Numbered from the stretch's first letter, positions 1-10,261 are shown. The stretch: DNA of 64,000 bases from Pseudonocardia sp. N23 (GCF_002583555.1 NZ_BEGX01000128.1:187574-251573); one strand, 5' to 3'. Notes: a model not told the origin generated them from the sequence alone. Made by a program: numbers and translations.

Positions 1-817
1 ACAGGACCGTGGCCCCGCGGGCGATGGCCCCGGCCAGAACGGCGTCGCCCGCGGTCGCCGGGAGGCGCACCCGCAGCCGCCACGACGCCGGCCCGGGGCC
101 GGGCACGACGCGCGACTCGGAGCCGGGCGGCAGCGACGGCACCGCCGAGCGCGGGTCGCCGTCGCCCGCGAGCTCAATGACGGTCACCTCGTCGACCGGG
201 GGCGCGGCCTCCTCGGGCCGCAGCGTTCCGGCCTCGACGCGCAGGACCGTCGCGCCGGTGAGCCGCGGGCCGTGCGCGGTGTGGTCGGCGACCAGGACGG
301 TCGTGCCTGCCGCAGCGATCGCGGCGAGCCGAGCGGACAGCCGCGGGGACGACTCCGCGTCGAGACCCGACCAGGGCTCGTCGAGGACGACCAGGCCCGC
401 CCCGCACGTCAACGCCTGGGCCAGGCCGACCTTCTGCGCGTTGCCCTTGGACAGCTGCAGCAACGGCGTGCCGGCGCCCGCCGAGAACGCCATCTCGGCC
501 AGCATCTCGGTGGCCTCCCGGACGGCGCCGGGCCCGGCACCGTGGATCGCGGCGAGATGGCGCAGGTAGACCCCGACGGGCATGCGCAGCTGCGCGGGGA
601 ACCGGTCGGGCACGTAGCCGACGACCCGGGGCCGTCCGACGACCCGTCCCGCCGACGGCGACGACGCGCCCGCGGCGATCCGCAGCAACGTCGACTTCCC
701 GGAGCCGTTGCCGCCTCGGAGCACGACGGGACGGCCGGGTTCGAGGTCGAGGTCGATCCCCGCGAGGACCTCCGCCGATCGCCGGCCGTATCGCTTGCGC
801 ACCCCCTCGAGACGCAT
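1..817 (-). CDS. ABC transporter ATP-binding protein (3' end beyond window)
   Basis: This is the ATPase of an ABC transporter, bound to the inner face of the membrane through a permease that would lie beyond the left edge. About 272 residues are visible and no stop is reached. The Walker A motif GGNGSGKS is near residues 35-42, the signature is LSKGN near 122-126 (LSGGQ in most families), the Walker B motif VVLDE is near 143-147, followed by the D-loop GLD. The segment after about residue 200 is not ATPase core and may be an accessory region. I chose ATG at 817; an in-frame GTG lies directly upstream at 820. The substrate cannot be told. The LSKGN signature and short core resemble ATPases paired with ABC-2 type permeases (inference). 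Confidence 0.85.
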   Translation of the reverse strand, partial: MRLEGVRKRYGRRSAEVLAGIDLDLEPGRPVVLRGGNGSGKSTLLRIAAGASSPSAGRVVGRPRVVGYVPDRFPAQLRMPVGVYLRHLAAIHGAGPGAVREATEMLAEMAFSAGAGTPLLQLSKGNAQKVGLAQALTCGAGLVVLDEPWSGLDAESSPRLSARLAAIAAAGTTVLVADHTAHGPRLTGATVLRVEAGTLRPEEAAPPVDEVTVIELAGDGDPRSAVPSLPPGSESRVVPGPGPASWRLRVRLPATAGDAVLAGAIARGATVL

Positions 818-885
818 CACGCGGTCATCGTGCCCCGGGTCCGGCACCGAGCGGGACGGCGCTGCGCCGGGCGGACCGCTGCGCT

Positions 886-900
886 GCGCCCAAAGGGCGC
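886..900 (-). terminator. short GC hairpin after Dabb gene
   Basis: A perfect 6-bp stem (GCGCCC/GGGCGC) with an AAA triloop lies about 9 nt after the stop of the Dabb-domain gene, on its strand. It could be a weak intrinsic terminator. There is no U-tract, as is common in actinobacteria. Confidence 0.4.
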
Positions 901-908
901 CCGCGCCG

Positions 909-1199
909 TCAGAGACGGATCTGGATCCGCTGGATCGACGCGCTGATCGGGGCGAACAGCTCGCGTCGGATGCGGTTGTGCTCGTCGTCGGAGTCGTAGG
1001 TGCGGTAGGCGTCCTCGTCGGCGAGGTCGACGGTGATCGCGAAGTTCGCGTTCCCCTCGCGCAGGCCGAGGTCGACACCGGTCACCACGGTCAGCTCGAC
1101 ACCGGGGACGGACATCCCGCGGATCGCCGCGAGCGCCTCCTCCATCTGGTCCACGGTCACGCCGTCCTTGACGGTTCCCACCACAACGTTTCGGATCAC
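909..1199 (-). CDS. Dabb (stress-responsive A/B barrel) domain protein
   Basis: This small protein of about 96 residues has the pattern of the Dabb dimeric alpha/beta-barrel family. An N-terminal strand IRNVVVGTVKDG is followed by a helix (VDQMEEALAAIRG), then the strand NFAITVDLADEDAYRTY and the helix with HNRIRRELFAPI near the C-terminus. Family members include plant stress proteins and bacterial proteins of unknown chemistry; most are cytoplasmic dimers. I chose the GTG at 1199 because it places the first barrel strand at the N-terminus, as the family does. The frame is open up to a start at 1229, which would add ten residues. It reads away from the divergent acyltransferase gene. No specific substrate can be proposed. 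Confidence 0.75.
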   Translation of the reverse strand: MIRNVVVGTVKDGVTVDQMEEALAAIRGMSVPGVELTVVTGVDLGLREGNANFAITVDLADEDAYRTYDSDDEHNRIRRELFAPISASIQRIQIRL

Positions 1200-1334
1200 G
1201 AGGCTCACGTTGTCACACGGTCCGGCCACCCCGGCAAGGGTGGGGCCAGCCCCACCACCGGCGTCGGGTCAGCCGCTGCGACGACGCCTGGTGGCCCCGC
1301 TGTGTTCCGGGCTCCCCGACGACACGCTCGATGC

Positions 1335-2699
1335 ATGACGACGCAGACCGCCACGCCCCCGCCCGACCGGGTCGCGGCACGCCCCGGCGTGGGCCGTGAC
1401 GTGCTGCTCGACCTGATCCGCAGCGGCGCGATCGCGCTCGTCGTGGTGCAGCACTGGCTGATGCCGGTGATCACCCGCGACGGTGCCGCGCTCGTCGCCG
1501 GCAACGCCCTGTCGGCGCCGGGCGCCTGGGCGTGGACGTGGGTCGGGCAGGTCATGCCGCTGGTGTTCTTCGCGTCCGGCGCGGCGGCCGCGATCTCGTG
1601 GGCACGGACCAGTGCCAAGGGCGGCGACGCGGCGGGCTGGCTCGTCGGCCGCCTGCACCGGCTGGTCCTGCCCGTCGCCGCGCTGGTCGTGGTGTGGTTG
1701 CCGCTGCCGGTGGTGCTCCTCGCGCTCGGCGTGCCCGGACAGCCGTTGCACCTCGCGGCGAGCACGGTGCCGCAGCTGCTGTGGTTCCTCGTCGTCCAGC
1801 TGATCCTGGTCGCGCTGACGCCGCTGACCGTCGCCCTGCACCGCCGCTTCGGGCTCGCCGTGCTGGTCCCGCTCGTCGTGGGCGCGGCGGCCGTCGACGC
1901 GCTGCGGTTCGCCGGGGTGCCGCTCGTCGGCTACGTCAACGCCGTCCTGGTCTGGGTCGCCGTCCACCAGGTCGGCGTCGCGTACGCCGACGGCCGCTTC
2001 GCCGCGACGGGCCGTCGGGGTGCGGCGCTGGCCGGGGTCGTGGGCCTGGCGGCGACGGCCGCACTCGTCGGGTTCGGGCCCTACCCGGCGTCGATGATCG
2101 GGATGCCGGGCGCACCCGTCTCCAACATGAGCCCGCCCACGCTGTGCCTGGTCACGCTGGCGATCGCGCAGCTGGGCTTCCTCTTCGCCCTGCGTCCGGC
2201 GCTGGTCCGGTTCGCGACGTGGCGGCCCGTCGAACGCGGCCTCACCGTCCTGGCCCCGCGCACGATGACGGTGTTCCTGTGGCACATGAGCGCGCTCGTC
2301 GTCGGGGTCGGGGTGCTGACGCTGGCCTTCGGCTCACACACCCCCGACCCGTTCGGCCCGCTGTGGCTGGCCGGTGCGCCGCTGTGGATCGCAGGCCTCC
2401 TCGCGGCGCTCGTGGTGCTGGTCCGTGCCTTCGGGTCGCTGGAGACGCGGTCCGCGGCGGCCGGCCGGCGTGGCGCCCACCCCGTCGCCGTGTACGTCGG
2501 GCTGGTCCTCGCCGCCGCGGGGATGCTGGGGCTGGCCGCCCGCGGGTTCGCGCCGGACGTCGACGCCGGGCTGCTCGCCGTCGTCGCGGAGCCCGCGGTC
2601 TGGTCGGCGGTCGTGGCCGTCGGCTACCTGCTGGCGACGCGCGGGTTCACAGTTCCGCGCGCCGCGACACGAGCGTCTCGGCGACCTGCGCGAGCTTGA
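1335..2699 (+). CDS. acyltransferase 3 family membrane protein
   Basis: This 454-residue integral membrane protein fits the acyltransferase-3 (OafA-like) family, which transfers acyl groups to sugars, peptidoglycan or antibiotics. The N-terminus after about 20 polar residues reads DLIRSGAIALVVVQHW, placing the conserved His after the first membrane segment as in the family. About ten hydrophobic segments follow, and there is a second FLWHMSALV motif near residue 320. ATG at 1335 is the first start after the upstream non-coding stretch; the frame upstream is open but has no family similarity. Its last 53 bp overlap, tail to tail, the end of the GAF-ANTAR gene. The acceptor molecule is unknown. 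Confidence 0.8.
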   Translation: MTTQTATPPPDRVAARPGVGRDVLLDLIRSGAIALVVVQHWLMPVITRDGAALVAGNALSAPGAWAWTWVGQVMPLVFFASGAAAAISWARTSAKGGDAAGWLVGRLHRLVLPVAALVVVWLPLPVVLLALGVPGQPLHLAASTVPQLLWFLVVQLILVALTPLTVALHRRFGLAVLVPLVVGAAAVDALRFAGVPLVGYVNAVLVWVAVHQVGVAYADGRFAATGRRGAALAGVVGLAATAALVGFGPYPASMIGMPGAPVSNMSPPTLCLVTLAIAQLGFLFALRPALVRFATWRPVERGLTVLAPRTMTVFLWHMSALVVGVGVLTLAFGSHTPDPFGPLWLAGAPLWIAGLLAALVVLVRAFGSLETRSAAAGRRGAHPVAVYVGLVLAAAGMLGLAARGFAPDVDAGLLAVVAEPAVWSAVVAVGYLLATRGFTVPRAATRASRRPARA

Positions 2700-3420
2700 C
2701 GTTGAGCGACTGTGAGGCCGAGCGCAGAACGTCGAACGCCTCGGCGGCGCTGATCCCCCGGCGCTCCATCAGGATGCCCTTGGCCTGGCCGATGACGTCA
2801 CGGCTGGCCAGGGCCTGCTTGATCTGCGCGACCTCCAGCTCGGCGGCGGTGGTGGCTTTGGTGGCCGCCAGCGCCGTCGACGCGTGCGCGGCCAGCACGA
2901 GCGCGACGTCCGGGTCGGCGGCCGCGAAGCCGTCGACGGCGAACGAGTAGAAGTTCAGTGCCCCGAGCCGCGGGGTCTCCCCGGCCGGGAACAGTCCGAC
3001 GGCGAGCACGCTGCGCGCCCCCGCGCCCGCCGCGGCCGGCCCCCACTTCGGGAACTGCGCACCGGACCGCAGGTCGGCGCTCGCGACCAGGCCCAGCCCG
3101 GGCGTCCGTGTCGCCTCCACGCAGGGGCCCTCGTCGAGCGAGTACTGCAGCTCGTCGAGCCGGGTGGCCAGCGCGTCGGTCTCGACGGGGGTGTGGAAAC
3201 CACCCTCCGGCGACCGCATCGTCACACTCACCAGGTCCGCCCCGGCGATGACGGCCTTGCCCGCGTGGACGACCCGCGTCAGCACCTCGTGGACGGTCGT
3301 CGCCTCGAGCAGCCGTTCGGCGAGGCTGACGAACTGCCCGGCGAGCAGTCCTGTCGAGGCCCCCTCCCGGCCCTCGACGAATGCGTACCGGTCGTTGGCC
3401 CAGTCGTTCTCCGTGACCAC
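2647..3420 (-). CDS. GAF and ANTAR domain-containing antitermination regulator
   Basis: This 257-residue soluble protein has an N-terminal GAF sensor domain (about residues 25-180, with the conserved SLDEGPC segment) and a C-terminal ANTAR RNA-binding domain (about 195-250). The ANTAR part shows the helix IKQALASRDVIGQAKGILMERRGISAAEAFDVLRSASQ, here quoted only as its start: IKQALASRD. ANTAR proteins bind paired hexanucleotide hairpins in nascent RNA and prevent termination, and in actinomycetes they commonly pair with GAF sensors. The ligand is unknown. It is convergent with the acyltransferase gene, with a 53-bp 3' overlap. The start at 3420 gives a short polar N-terminus before the first GAF helix. 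Confidence 0.85.
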   Translation of the reverse strand: MVTENDWANDRYAFVEGREGASTGLLAGQFVSLAERLLEATTVHEVLTRVVHAGKAVIAGADLVSVTMRSPEGGFHTPVETDALATRLDELQYSLDEGPCVEATRTPGLGLVASADLRSGAQFPKWGPAAAGAGARSVLAVGLFPAGETPRLGALNFYSFAVDGFAAADPDVALVLAAHASTALAATKATTAAELEVAQIKQALASRDVIGQAKGILMERRGISAAEAFDVLRSASQSLNVKLAQVAETLVSRRAEL

Positions 3421-3525
3421 ACCGCTCCTTCTCCGTCCCGCCGGAGAACTATGGCGTGACGGCTTCGTGTGGGCAACGGGGTGAGAGCAGGTTTGCCGTC
3501 ACGTGCGCCGACTACGTTTCGTCTC

Positions 3526-4617
3526 GTGACAGTACGCACCGTTGGTGTCGAGGAGGAGTTTCTCCTGGTGGACCCTGCTTCGGGGCGGCCGCGTGCCGTC
3601 GGCGGGGTCGTGTTGCGCCATCTGGACGCACAGCCCCCACCGCCGGCGGAGGCACCCGACGTCACCGGCGAGCTGCACCGCGAGATGCTCGAGACGGGGA
3701 CCCGTCCGGCGGCCACCCTCGACGAGCTCGACCGCGGCGTGCGCGCGGCCCGGGCCGCGGCGGTCGAGGCGGCCGCTTCCGCCGGGACCGTCCCGGCCGC
3801 GATCGCGACGTCTCCGCTGCCCGCCGACCCCACCGTCTCCGAGGGCGACCGCTACCGGCGGATGGCCGAGCGGTTCGGGCTGGCCGTGGCCGAGAACATG
3901 ACCTGCGGCTGCCACGTCCACGTCGGGGTCGACTCCGACGAGGAGGCGGTCGCCGCGCTCGACCGCGTCCGTCCGTGGCTCGCGCCGCTGCTGGCGCTCA
4001 GCACCAACTCGCCGCTGTGGCAGGGCGCGGACTCCGGCTACGCCTCCTACCGCCAGCAGGTGTGGTCGCGCTGGCCCACGGCCGGGCCCACCCCCGCGTT
4101 CGGGTCGGTCGCGGCGTACCGCGAGACCGTCGACGCCATGGTGGCGAGCGGCACCGTCCTCGACGAGGGGATGGTCTACTTCGACGTCCGCCCGTCGCGC
4201 CGGCACCCCACGCTGGAGATCCGGGTGGCCGACGTCTGTCGTGAGCCCGGCGACGCGGTCCTCGTCGCGGCGCTGACCCGGGCGCTCGTCGAGACCGCGG
4301 TGCGGTCGTGGCGGGCCGGTGAGCCGGCGCCGGAGGTGCGTGTCGAGGTGCTGCGGCTCGCGTCGTGGCGGGCGTCGCGGACCGGCCTCGACGGCGCCCT
4401 GCTCGACCCCGGCAGCTGGCTGCCCTCCCCCGCCGACGACGTCGTCGACCTGCTGCTGAACCACGTGGGCGACGCGCTCGACGAGGCCGGCGACACCGGG
4501 ACGGTGAAGACGCTCCTGACCGACCTCCGGGCTCGCGGCACGGGCGCGGTCGCCCAGCGCGCCGTCCTGGCCCGCGGCGGCGACCTGCGCGACGTCGCCC
4601 TCTCCGCAACCCTCTGA
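3526..4617 (+). CDS. carboxylate-amine ligase, YbdK/GCS2 family
   Basis: This 363-residue enzyme belongs to glutamate-cysteine ligase family 2 (YbdK type), ATP-dependent ligases with weak or uncharacterised gamma-glutamyl ligase activity. The N-terminus TVGVEEEFLLVD carries the family's metal/glutamate-binding EEE signature. The middle has MTCGCHVHVGVDSDEEA, the nucleotide-site His segment, and YFDVRPSRRHPTLEIRVADV follows. Length is close to the usual 360-380. I chose GTG at 3526 because it lies just before VGVEEEF; upstream in-frame codons have no family similarity. A second, longer GCS2-type enzyme lies at 46572-48080. Mycothiol producers do not need glutathione, so this may make another gamma-glutamyl compound (inference). 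Confidence 0.87.
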   Translation: MTVRTVGVEEEFLLVDPASGRPRAVGGVVLRHLDAQPPPPAEAPDVTGELHREMLETGTRPAATLDELDRGVRAARAAAVEAAASAGTVPAAIATSPLPADPTVSEGDRYRRMAERFGLAVAENMTCGCHVHVGVDSDEEAVAALDRVRPWLAPLLALSTNSPLWQGADSGYASYRQQVWSRWPTAGPTPAFGSVAAYRETVDAMVASGTVLDEGMVYFDVRPSRRHPTLEIRVADVCREPGDAVLVAALTRALVETAVRSWRAGEPAPEVRVEVLRLASWRASRTGLDGALLDPGSWLPSPADDVVDLLLNHVGDALDEAGDTGTVKTLLTDLRARGTGAVAQRAVLARGGDLRDVALSATL

Positions 4618-4633
4618 CCCCGCGGACGAGCGG

Positions 4634-5269
4634 TCAGCGGCGCAGGCGATGCGCTCCCCCGCGGCGGACACCCTTCGCGGCCCGGCGCTTCCGGACCGCC
4701 AGCCACACGACCCCGACCACGACGAGCCCGACGACGACGTAGCTCACCGGCCCGAGCCAGGCCTCGACTCGGTCCCAGTGCTCCCCCATCAGCCAGCCGG
4801 CACCGATGAACACGGCGTTCCAGACGCCGCTGCCGACCGCGGTCAGCGCCACGAAGCGGCCGATCGGCTGCCGCGCCAGCCCCGCGGGCACGGACACCGC
4901 GCTGCGCACCACCGGCACGCACCGGCCGAGCAGCACGATCCAGCCGCCCCGGCGCTCGAACAGCGTGCGCCCGCGTTCCAGGTCGGACACGCCGACCAGG
5001 ACGAACCAGCGTTTCGACGCCAACCGTTGCAGCCGTTCGTAGCCCAGTCCGGCGCCGACGGCGTAGAGGACGAGCGCGCCGAGCAGCGAGCCCGCGGTCG
5101 CGCACGCCCAGACGAGCACGACGTCCATCGCACCGGCCCGGGCCCGGAACCCTGCCAGCGGCAGGATCAGCTCGGACGGGATCGGGGGGATCAGGTTCTC
5201 CAGCAGGATGAGCAGCCCCACTCCGACGGCACCCAGCCGGTCGACGATCGAGAAAATCCAGTCGGCCAC
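4634..5269 (-). CDS. DedA family membrane protein
   Basis: This 211-residue protein has the DedA/SNARE-associated fold, a family of membrane proteins tied to lipid flipping, membrane potential and envelope stress. Visible family marks are the early segment LLENLIPPIPSELILPLAGF with the re-entrant Pro/Glu motif, the middle GRCVPVVRSAVSVPAG with the conserved Arg pair, and GSGVWNAVFIGAGWLMGE. There are four to five hydrophobic segments and a basic C-terminal tail. The start is GTG at 5269. It is convergent with the YbdK-type ligase (16-bp gap) and separated from the upstream fadB gene by a strong palindrome. Confidence 0.88.
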   Translation of the reverse strand: MADWIFSIVDRLGAVGVGLLILLENLIPPIPSELILPLAGFRARAGAMDVVLVWACATAGSLLGALVLYAVGAGLGYERLQRLASKRWFVLVGVSDLERGRTLFERRGGWIVLLGRCVPVVRSAVSVPAGLARQPIGRFVALTAVGSGVWNAVFIGAGWLMGEHWDRVEAWLGPVSYVVVGLVVVGVVWLAVRKRRAAKGVRRGGAHRLRR

Positions 5270-5346
5270 CCCTTCACCGTGCCCGATTTGCCTGAATCAA
5301 GCCTGAGAAACCGCGCGGCCCCGCGCCCGGCAGACCCTTCGACATG

Positions 5347-5394
5347 CAGGAACGGCACTTTCCCGCAGTCCAGTTGCGGGAAGTGCCGTTCCTG
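5347..5394. repeat. dispersed palindromic element, copy 1 (terminator-like)
   Basis: Arms of 20-21 nt starting CAGGAACGGCACTT pair across the 7-nt loop GTCCAGT, with one unpaired T in the left arm. It lies 14 bp after the fadB stop, so it may terminate the thiolase-fadB transcript. A close relative with the same outer arms and the same right flank (GACGTTCGG) is at 61120-61168, and a diverged one at 34159-34210. Sharing between unlinked intergenic sites suggests a mobile or gene-converted palindromic repeat family as well as a terminator. Confidence 0.75.
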
Positions 5395-5407
5395 ACGTTC
5401 GGAGGGC

Positions 5408-7568
5408 CTACGCCGCCGCTGAGGGGCCGGACGCCTTGGCGCGCAGCGAGTCCGGGACACTGAAGCGGTCGCCGTACTTCGCGGCGAGCTCGTCGGCCCG
5501 GGCCACGAAGCCCGCGACCCCGCCCGGGAAGCCCTCGACGTACTGCACGACCCCGCCGGTCCAGGCCGGGAAGCCGATACCGAAGATCGAGCCGATGTTG
5601 GCGTCGGGCACGGTCTCCAGCACGCCCTCGTCGAAGCAGCGCTGCGTCTCCAGTGCCTCGATGACGAGCATCCGCTCCGACAGCTCGTGCAGGTCGACGT
5701 CGTGGTTCGTGGCGCCGAACTCGGTGCGCAGCCCCGGCCACAGCCCGGTCCGCTTGCCGTCGACGTACTCGTAGAATCCGGCGCCGCCGGACTTCCCGGT
5801 CCGCCCGAGGTCCACCAGCCTGTCGACGATCGCGTCGGCCGGGTGCGCGACCCACGAGTCGCCCGCCGCGGCCTGGGACTCCTTGCGGATCTTCTGCGGC
5901 AGCGTCAGCGTCAGCTCGTCGAGCAGCTGGAGCACGGGCGCGGGGTAGCCGGCCTGCGAGGACGCCTGCTCGACGGTCTGCGGGTCGATGCCCTCCGCGA
6001 TCATGGAGACGCCCTCGTTGATGAACGTCCCGATCACGCGCGAGGTGAAGAAACCACGGCTGTCGTTGACGACGATCGGGGTCTTGCGCATCCCCAGCGT
6101 CACGTCGAACGCCTTGGCGACGGTCGCGTCGGACGTCTGCTCGCCCTTGATGATCTCGACGAGCGGCATCTTGTCGACGGGCGAGAAGAAGTGCAGCCCG
6201 ATGAAGTCGCCGTGGCGGTCGAGCCCCGCGGCGAGCTCGGTGATCGGCAGCGTGGAGGTGTTCGAGCAGAGCAGCGCGTCGGGCTCGATCACCTTCATCG
6301 CCTCGCGGAAGACCTCCTGCTTGAGCGCGACCGACTCGAAGACGGCCTCGATGACGATGTCGCAGCCCGCGAGGTCGTTGTAGTCGTCGGTCGGGGTGAT
6401 GCGCTGCAGCAGCGCCTCGCCCTTCTCCAGCGTGGTCCTCCCGCGCTTGACACCCTTGGCGACGAGCCCCTCGGAGTAGGCCTTCCCCTTCTCCGCAGCC
6501 TCCAGCGAGACGTCCTTGAGCACGACGTCCCAGCCCGAGAGTGCGCACGTGTAGGCGATTCCGGCGCCCATCATCCCGGCGCCGAGGACGGCGACCTTGC
6601 GCGGCTGCCACTTCTCGTGGCCGTCCGGGCGGGAGCGGCCGCCGTTGATGGCCTGCAGGTCGAAGAAGAACGCCTTCGTCATGTTCTTCGAGACCTGGCC
6701 GCAGACGAGCTCGACGAAGTAGCGCGACTCGATGCGCAGCGCGGTGTCGAAATCGACCTGGGTGCCCTCGACGGCCGCCGACAGGATGTTGCGCGGCGCC
6801 GGCATGGGCGCGCCCTTGAGCTGCTTGCGCAGGTTGGCCGGGAACGCCGGGAGGATCGAGGCGAGCTTCGGCTGCGCCGGGGTCCCGCCGGGCACCTTGA
6901 AGCCGGGCCTGTCCCACGGCTGTGCGGCGTCCGGATTGGCGGCGATCCAGGCGCGGGCCTTCTCCAGCATCTCCTCGGGAGTTGCCGCGAGCTCGTCGAC
7001 GATCCCGATCTCCAGCGCCGCCGCGGGCTTGTGCCGCTGTCCCAGCGCCAGGACCTGCATGAACCCGTTCATGATCCCGAGCATGCGGGTGATCCGGGTG
7101 ACGCCACCGCCGCCGGGCAGCAGGCCCAGCGTGACCTCGGGCAACCCGTAGACGACGCCGGGCCTGTCGAGGCCGATGCGGTGGTGGCAGGCGAGGCCGA
7201 TCTCCAGGCCGCCGCCGAGCGCGGTGCCGTTCATGGCCGCGACGACCGGCTTGCCGAGCGTCTCCAGCCTGCGCAGCTGCGCCTTGATCTCGGTGACGTT
7301 CTCCATGACCGCACCCGCGTCCGACGGCTGCGCGGCCGACAGCGCTTCCAGGTCGCCACCGGCGAAGAACGTCTTCTTGGCCGACGTGACGATCACGCCG
7401 ACGAGGTCCTCACGGGCGGCGACCAGCTCGTCCACCGTGGAGCCCATGGCCGCCTTGTAGGCGTCGTTCATCGTGTTGGCGCTCTTGCCCGGGTCGTCGA
7501 GGGTGACGACGGCGATCCCGTCGGCGCCCTTCTCCCAGCGGACGGCCTTGCCGGAAAGATCGGCCATG

Positions 7569-7576
<8 letters not shown>
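5408..7576 (-). CDS. fadB: 3-hydroxyacyl-CoA dehydrogenase / enoyl-CoA hydratase (FadB-like)
   Basis: This 722-residue bifunctional enzyme catalyses the hydration and NAD-dependent dehydrogenation steps of fatty-acid beta-oxidation. The N-terminal crotonase domain shows FAGGDL (about 71-76), the oxyanion-hole run GTALGGGLEIGLA (117-129) and PEVTLGLLPGGGG (146-158), so both catalytic Glu positions are present. The Rossmann motif GAGMMG is at about 330-335, CSNTSTLP follows, and the dehydrogenase His is in GLHFFSP (about 460). The first codon is GTG at 7576, overlapping the thiolase stop by 8 bp; an in-frame ATG at 7567 would give a 1-nt gap. Either way the pair is translationally coupled. Length matches the family. 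Confidence 0.95.
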
Positions 7577-8789
<1,213 letters not shown>

Positions 8790-8831
8790 GCTGACCTCTC
8801 GGCTGCAGGACGGCAATGTCGGCACCATCTT

Positions 8832-8852
8832 TGTTACAGCAGCACTGTCACA
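8832..8852. promoter_or_regulatory. inverted repeat in thiolase/MerR divergent promoter
   Basis: TGTTACAG and CTGTCACA face each other across a 5-nt spacer, with one mismatch in 8-bp arms. The site lies between the divergent thiolase and merR starts. The length and position suit a dimeric regulator, most simply the adjacent MerR protein. A weak TTGTTA hexamer begins at 8831 on the plus strand. Confidence 0.5.
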
Positions 8853-8880
8853 TAGGTCAAGGTCGTCGTAGCCTCCTCAC

Positions 8881-9594
8881 ATGGACGTGCACGAGACCCC
8901 CCGGCAGCTGACGATCGACCAGCTGGCCCGACGGACCGGGCTCAGCGTGCGCACCATCCGCTTCTACGCCGGGCGCGGGCTCGTCGGGCCGCCCACGCTG
9001 CGCGGGCGCACCGGCCTCTACGGCGACGAGCACGTCGCCCGCCTGGAGCTGATCGGCGAGATGTCGGCGCTCGGCTTCACCCTCGCCGCCATCGAGCGCC
9101 ATCTCGAACGCGTGCCGCACGGCGTCACCCCCGAGGACCTCGCCCTGCACCGCGCACTGCTCACCCCCTGGGTGCCCGAGTACCTGGAGGACGTGGACCG
9201 CGCCGAGCTCGACCGCCGCGCCGGGCGCCCCCTCGGTGACGCCGCACTGGCCGACCTGGAGACCCTCGGCGTACTGGAGCTCCTCGACGACGGCCGCGTC
9301 CGGCTGCACGGCGCACTCGGACCGGGCCTGGACATGCTCGACTCCGGCCTGCCGCCCGACCTGCTGCGCGCGTCCCACGAGCTGATCGCGAAGCACACGA
9401 CCGCGCTGGCCGAGGACCTGATGGCACTGTTCCAGCGCGACGTCCTGCAGCCCTACCGCGACGCCGGCCGCCCCGCCTCGCAACGGGCCCGCCTCGCCGA
9501 GACCCTCGAGCGGCTCAAGCCGATCACCGTGCAGGGCGTCGTCGCCGCGTTCGGCCGCGCGGTGAACCGGACGATCCGCGACCGCGTCGGCTGA
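8881..9594 (+). CDS. MerR family transcriptional regulator
   Basis: This 237-residue DNA-binding protein has the MerR winged helix at about residues 10-80: LTIDQLARRTGLSVRTIRFY, then GLYGDEHVARLELI and the dimer-helix start GFTLAAIERHLE. The long C-terminal region (about 100-237) is helical and lacks Cys clusters, so metal sensing is unlikely; an acyl-CoA or other small ligand is more plausible given the divergent beta-oxidation pair. No clear Shine-Dalgarno lies before the ATG, so leaderless translation is possible. Regulation of fadB/thiolase is inference from orientation and the inverted repeat in the gap. Confidence 0.88.
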   Translation: MDVHETPRQLTIDQLARRTGLSVRTIRFYAGRGLVGPPTLRGRTGLYGDEHVARLELIGEMSALGFTLAAIERHLERVPHGVTPEDLALHRALLTPWVPEYLEDVDRAELDRRAGRPLGDAALADLETLGVLELLDDGRVRLHGALGPGLDMLDSGLPPDLLRASHELIAKHTTALAEDLMALFQRDVLQPYRDAGRPASQRARLAETLERLKPITVQGVVAAFGRAVNRTIRDRVG

Positions 9595-9611
9595 GCCCTC
9601 CGGACCTGCGC

Positions 9612-9824
9612 TCAGGCGGCGGGCCGCAGCCAGATGCCGTTGCGCGTCTGCACCAGCCCGAGCTCCCGGGGATCGTGGCACCGCCCGCGACGCCGGTGCG
9701 CGTCCCAGAGCTTCGCGTCGTCGAACAGCGCGCCGCAGCCGCCCGTGCGCCGGCAGCAGTGCGCGCGGTCGGCGCCCACCCACTCGACTCCGCAGCAGTG
9801 CATCCGCAGGATCTCCGTCGCCAC
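9612..9824 (-). CDS. FDXHR-type putative zinc-binding protein
   Basis: This 70-residue Cys/His-rich protein matches the actinobacterial FDXHR family. It has HCCGVEW and HCCRRTGGCGALF, then WDAHRRRGRCHDPRELGLV, in which WDAHR stands where FDxHR is usual, and ends NGIWLRPAA. The Cys and His residues probably hold one structural zinc ion. I chose GTG at 9824 because GGGGGAG lies just upstream on the coding strand; an in-frame GTG at 9854 would add ten residues. Function is unknown. It is divergent from the cupin gene. Confidence 0.7.
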   Translation of the reverse strand: MATEILRMHCCGVEWVGADRAHCCRRTGGCGALFDDAKLWDAHRRRGRCHDPRELGLVQTRNGIWLRPAA

Positions 9825-9934
9825 GACACTCCCCCCGAGACCGAACTCGAACACATGTTCGCACGCCGTCGATGGTGCGGCAACGCCCGGTCGGTGGAGG
9901 CGCTCCGGTCCCCGGGCCGGTATACGTTCACCCC

Positions 9935-10261
9935 GTGGAGGTCCTGCGAGCCGCCGGCGTCTTCGCCGTTCGCGACGGCGAACCCAACCAGTACCGCGAG
10001 CACGTGAGATCCCGGGACCTGTCGGTCGGCACCTACTGCATCCCGGTGGGTGGCAAGGACGGGCAGCACCCGCACGGCGAGGACGAGGTCTACCTCGTCG
10101 CGCGCGGGCGGGCGACGCTGCGGTGCGAGGAGGGCGAGTACCCCGTCGGCCCGGGCACCGTCGTGTTCGTCCAGGCCGGTGAGCGGCACCAGTTCGTCGA
10201 CGTCAGCGAGGACCTCTCGATCGTCGTCGTGTTCGCGCCGCCGGAAGGTGCCCGTGACTGA
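9935..10261 (+). CDS. cupin domain-containing protein
   Basis: This 108-residue single-domain cupin has motif 1 as GQHPHGEDEVYLVARGRATL (two His plus Glu metal ligands) and motif 2 as GPGTVVFVQAGERHQFVDV with the final His. Such proteins bind a divalent metal and may act as small dioxygenases, isomerases or sensors. GTG at 9935 gives the N-terminus VEVLRAAGVFAVRDGE; the frame is open upstream but low in similarity. The stop overlaps the following thioesterase start by 8 bp, so the two are probably coupled. The substrate is unknown. Confidence 0.82.
   Translation: MEVLRAAGVFAVRDGEPNQYREHVRSRDLSVGTYCIPVGGKDGQHPHGEDEVYLVARGRATLRCEEGEYPVGPGTVVFVQAGERHQFVDVSEDLSIVVVFAPPEGARD

Noticed and set aside
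3526..4617. Glutathione biosynthesis gene gshA
   Set aside because: The YbdK-type family has uncertain activity, and the presence of mscR points to mycothiol as the main thiol.
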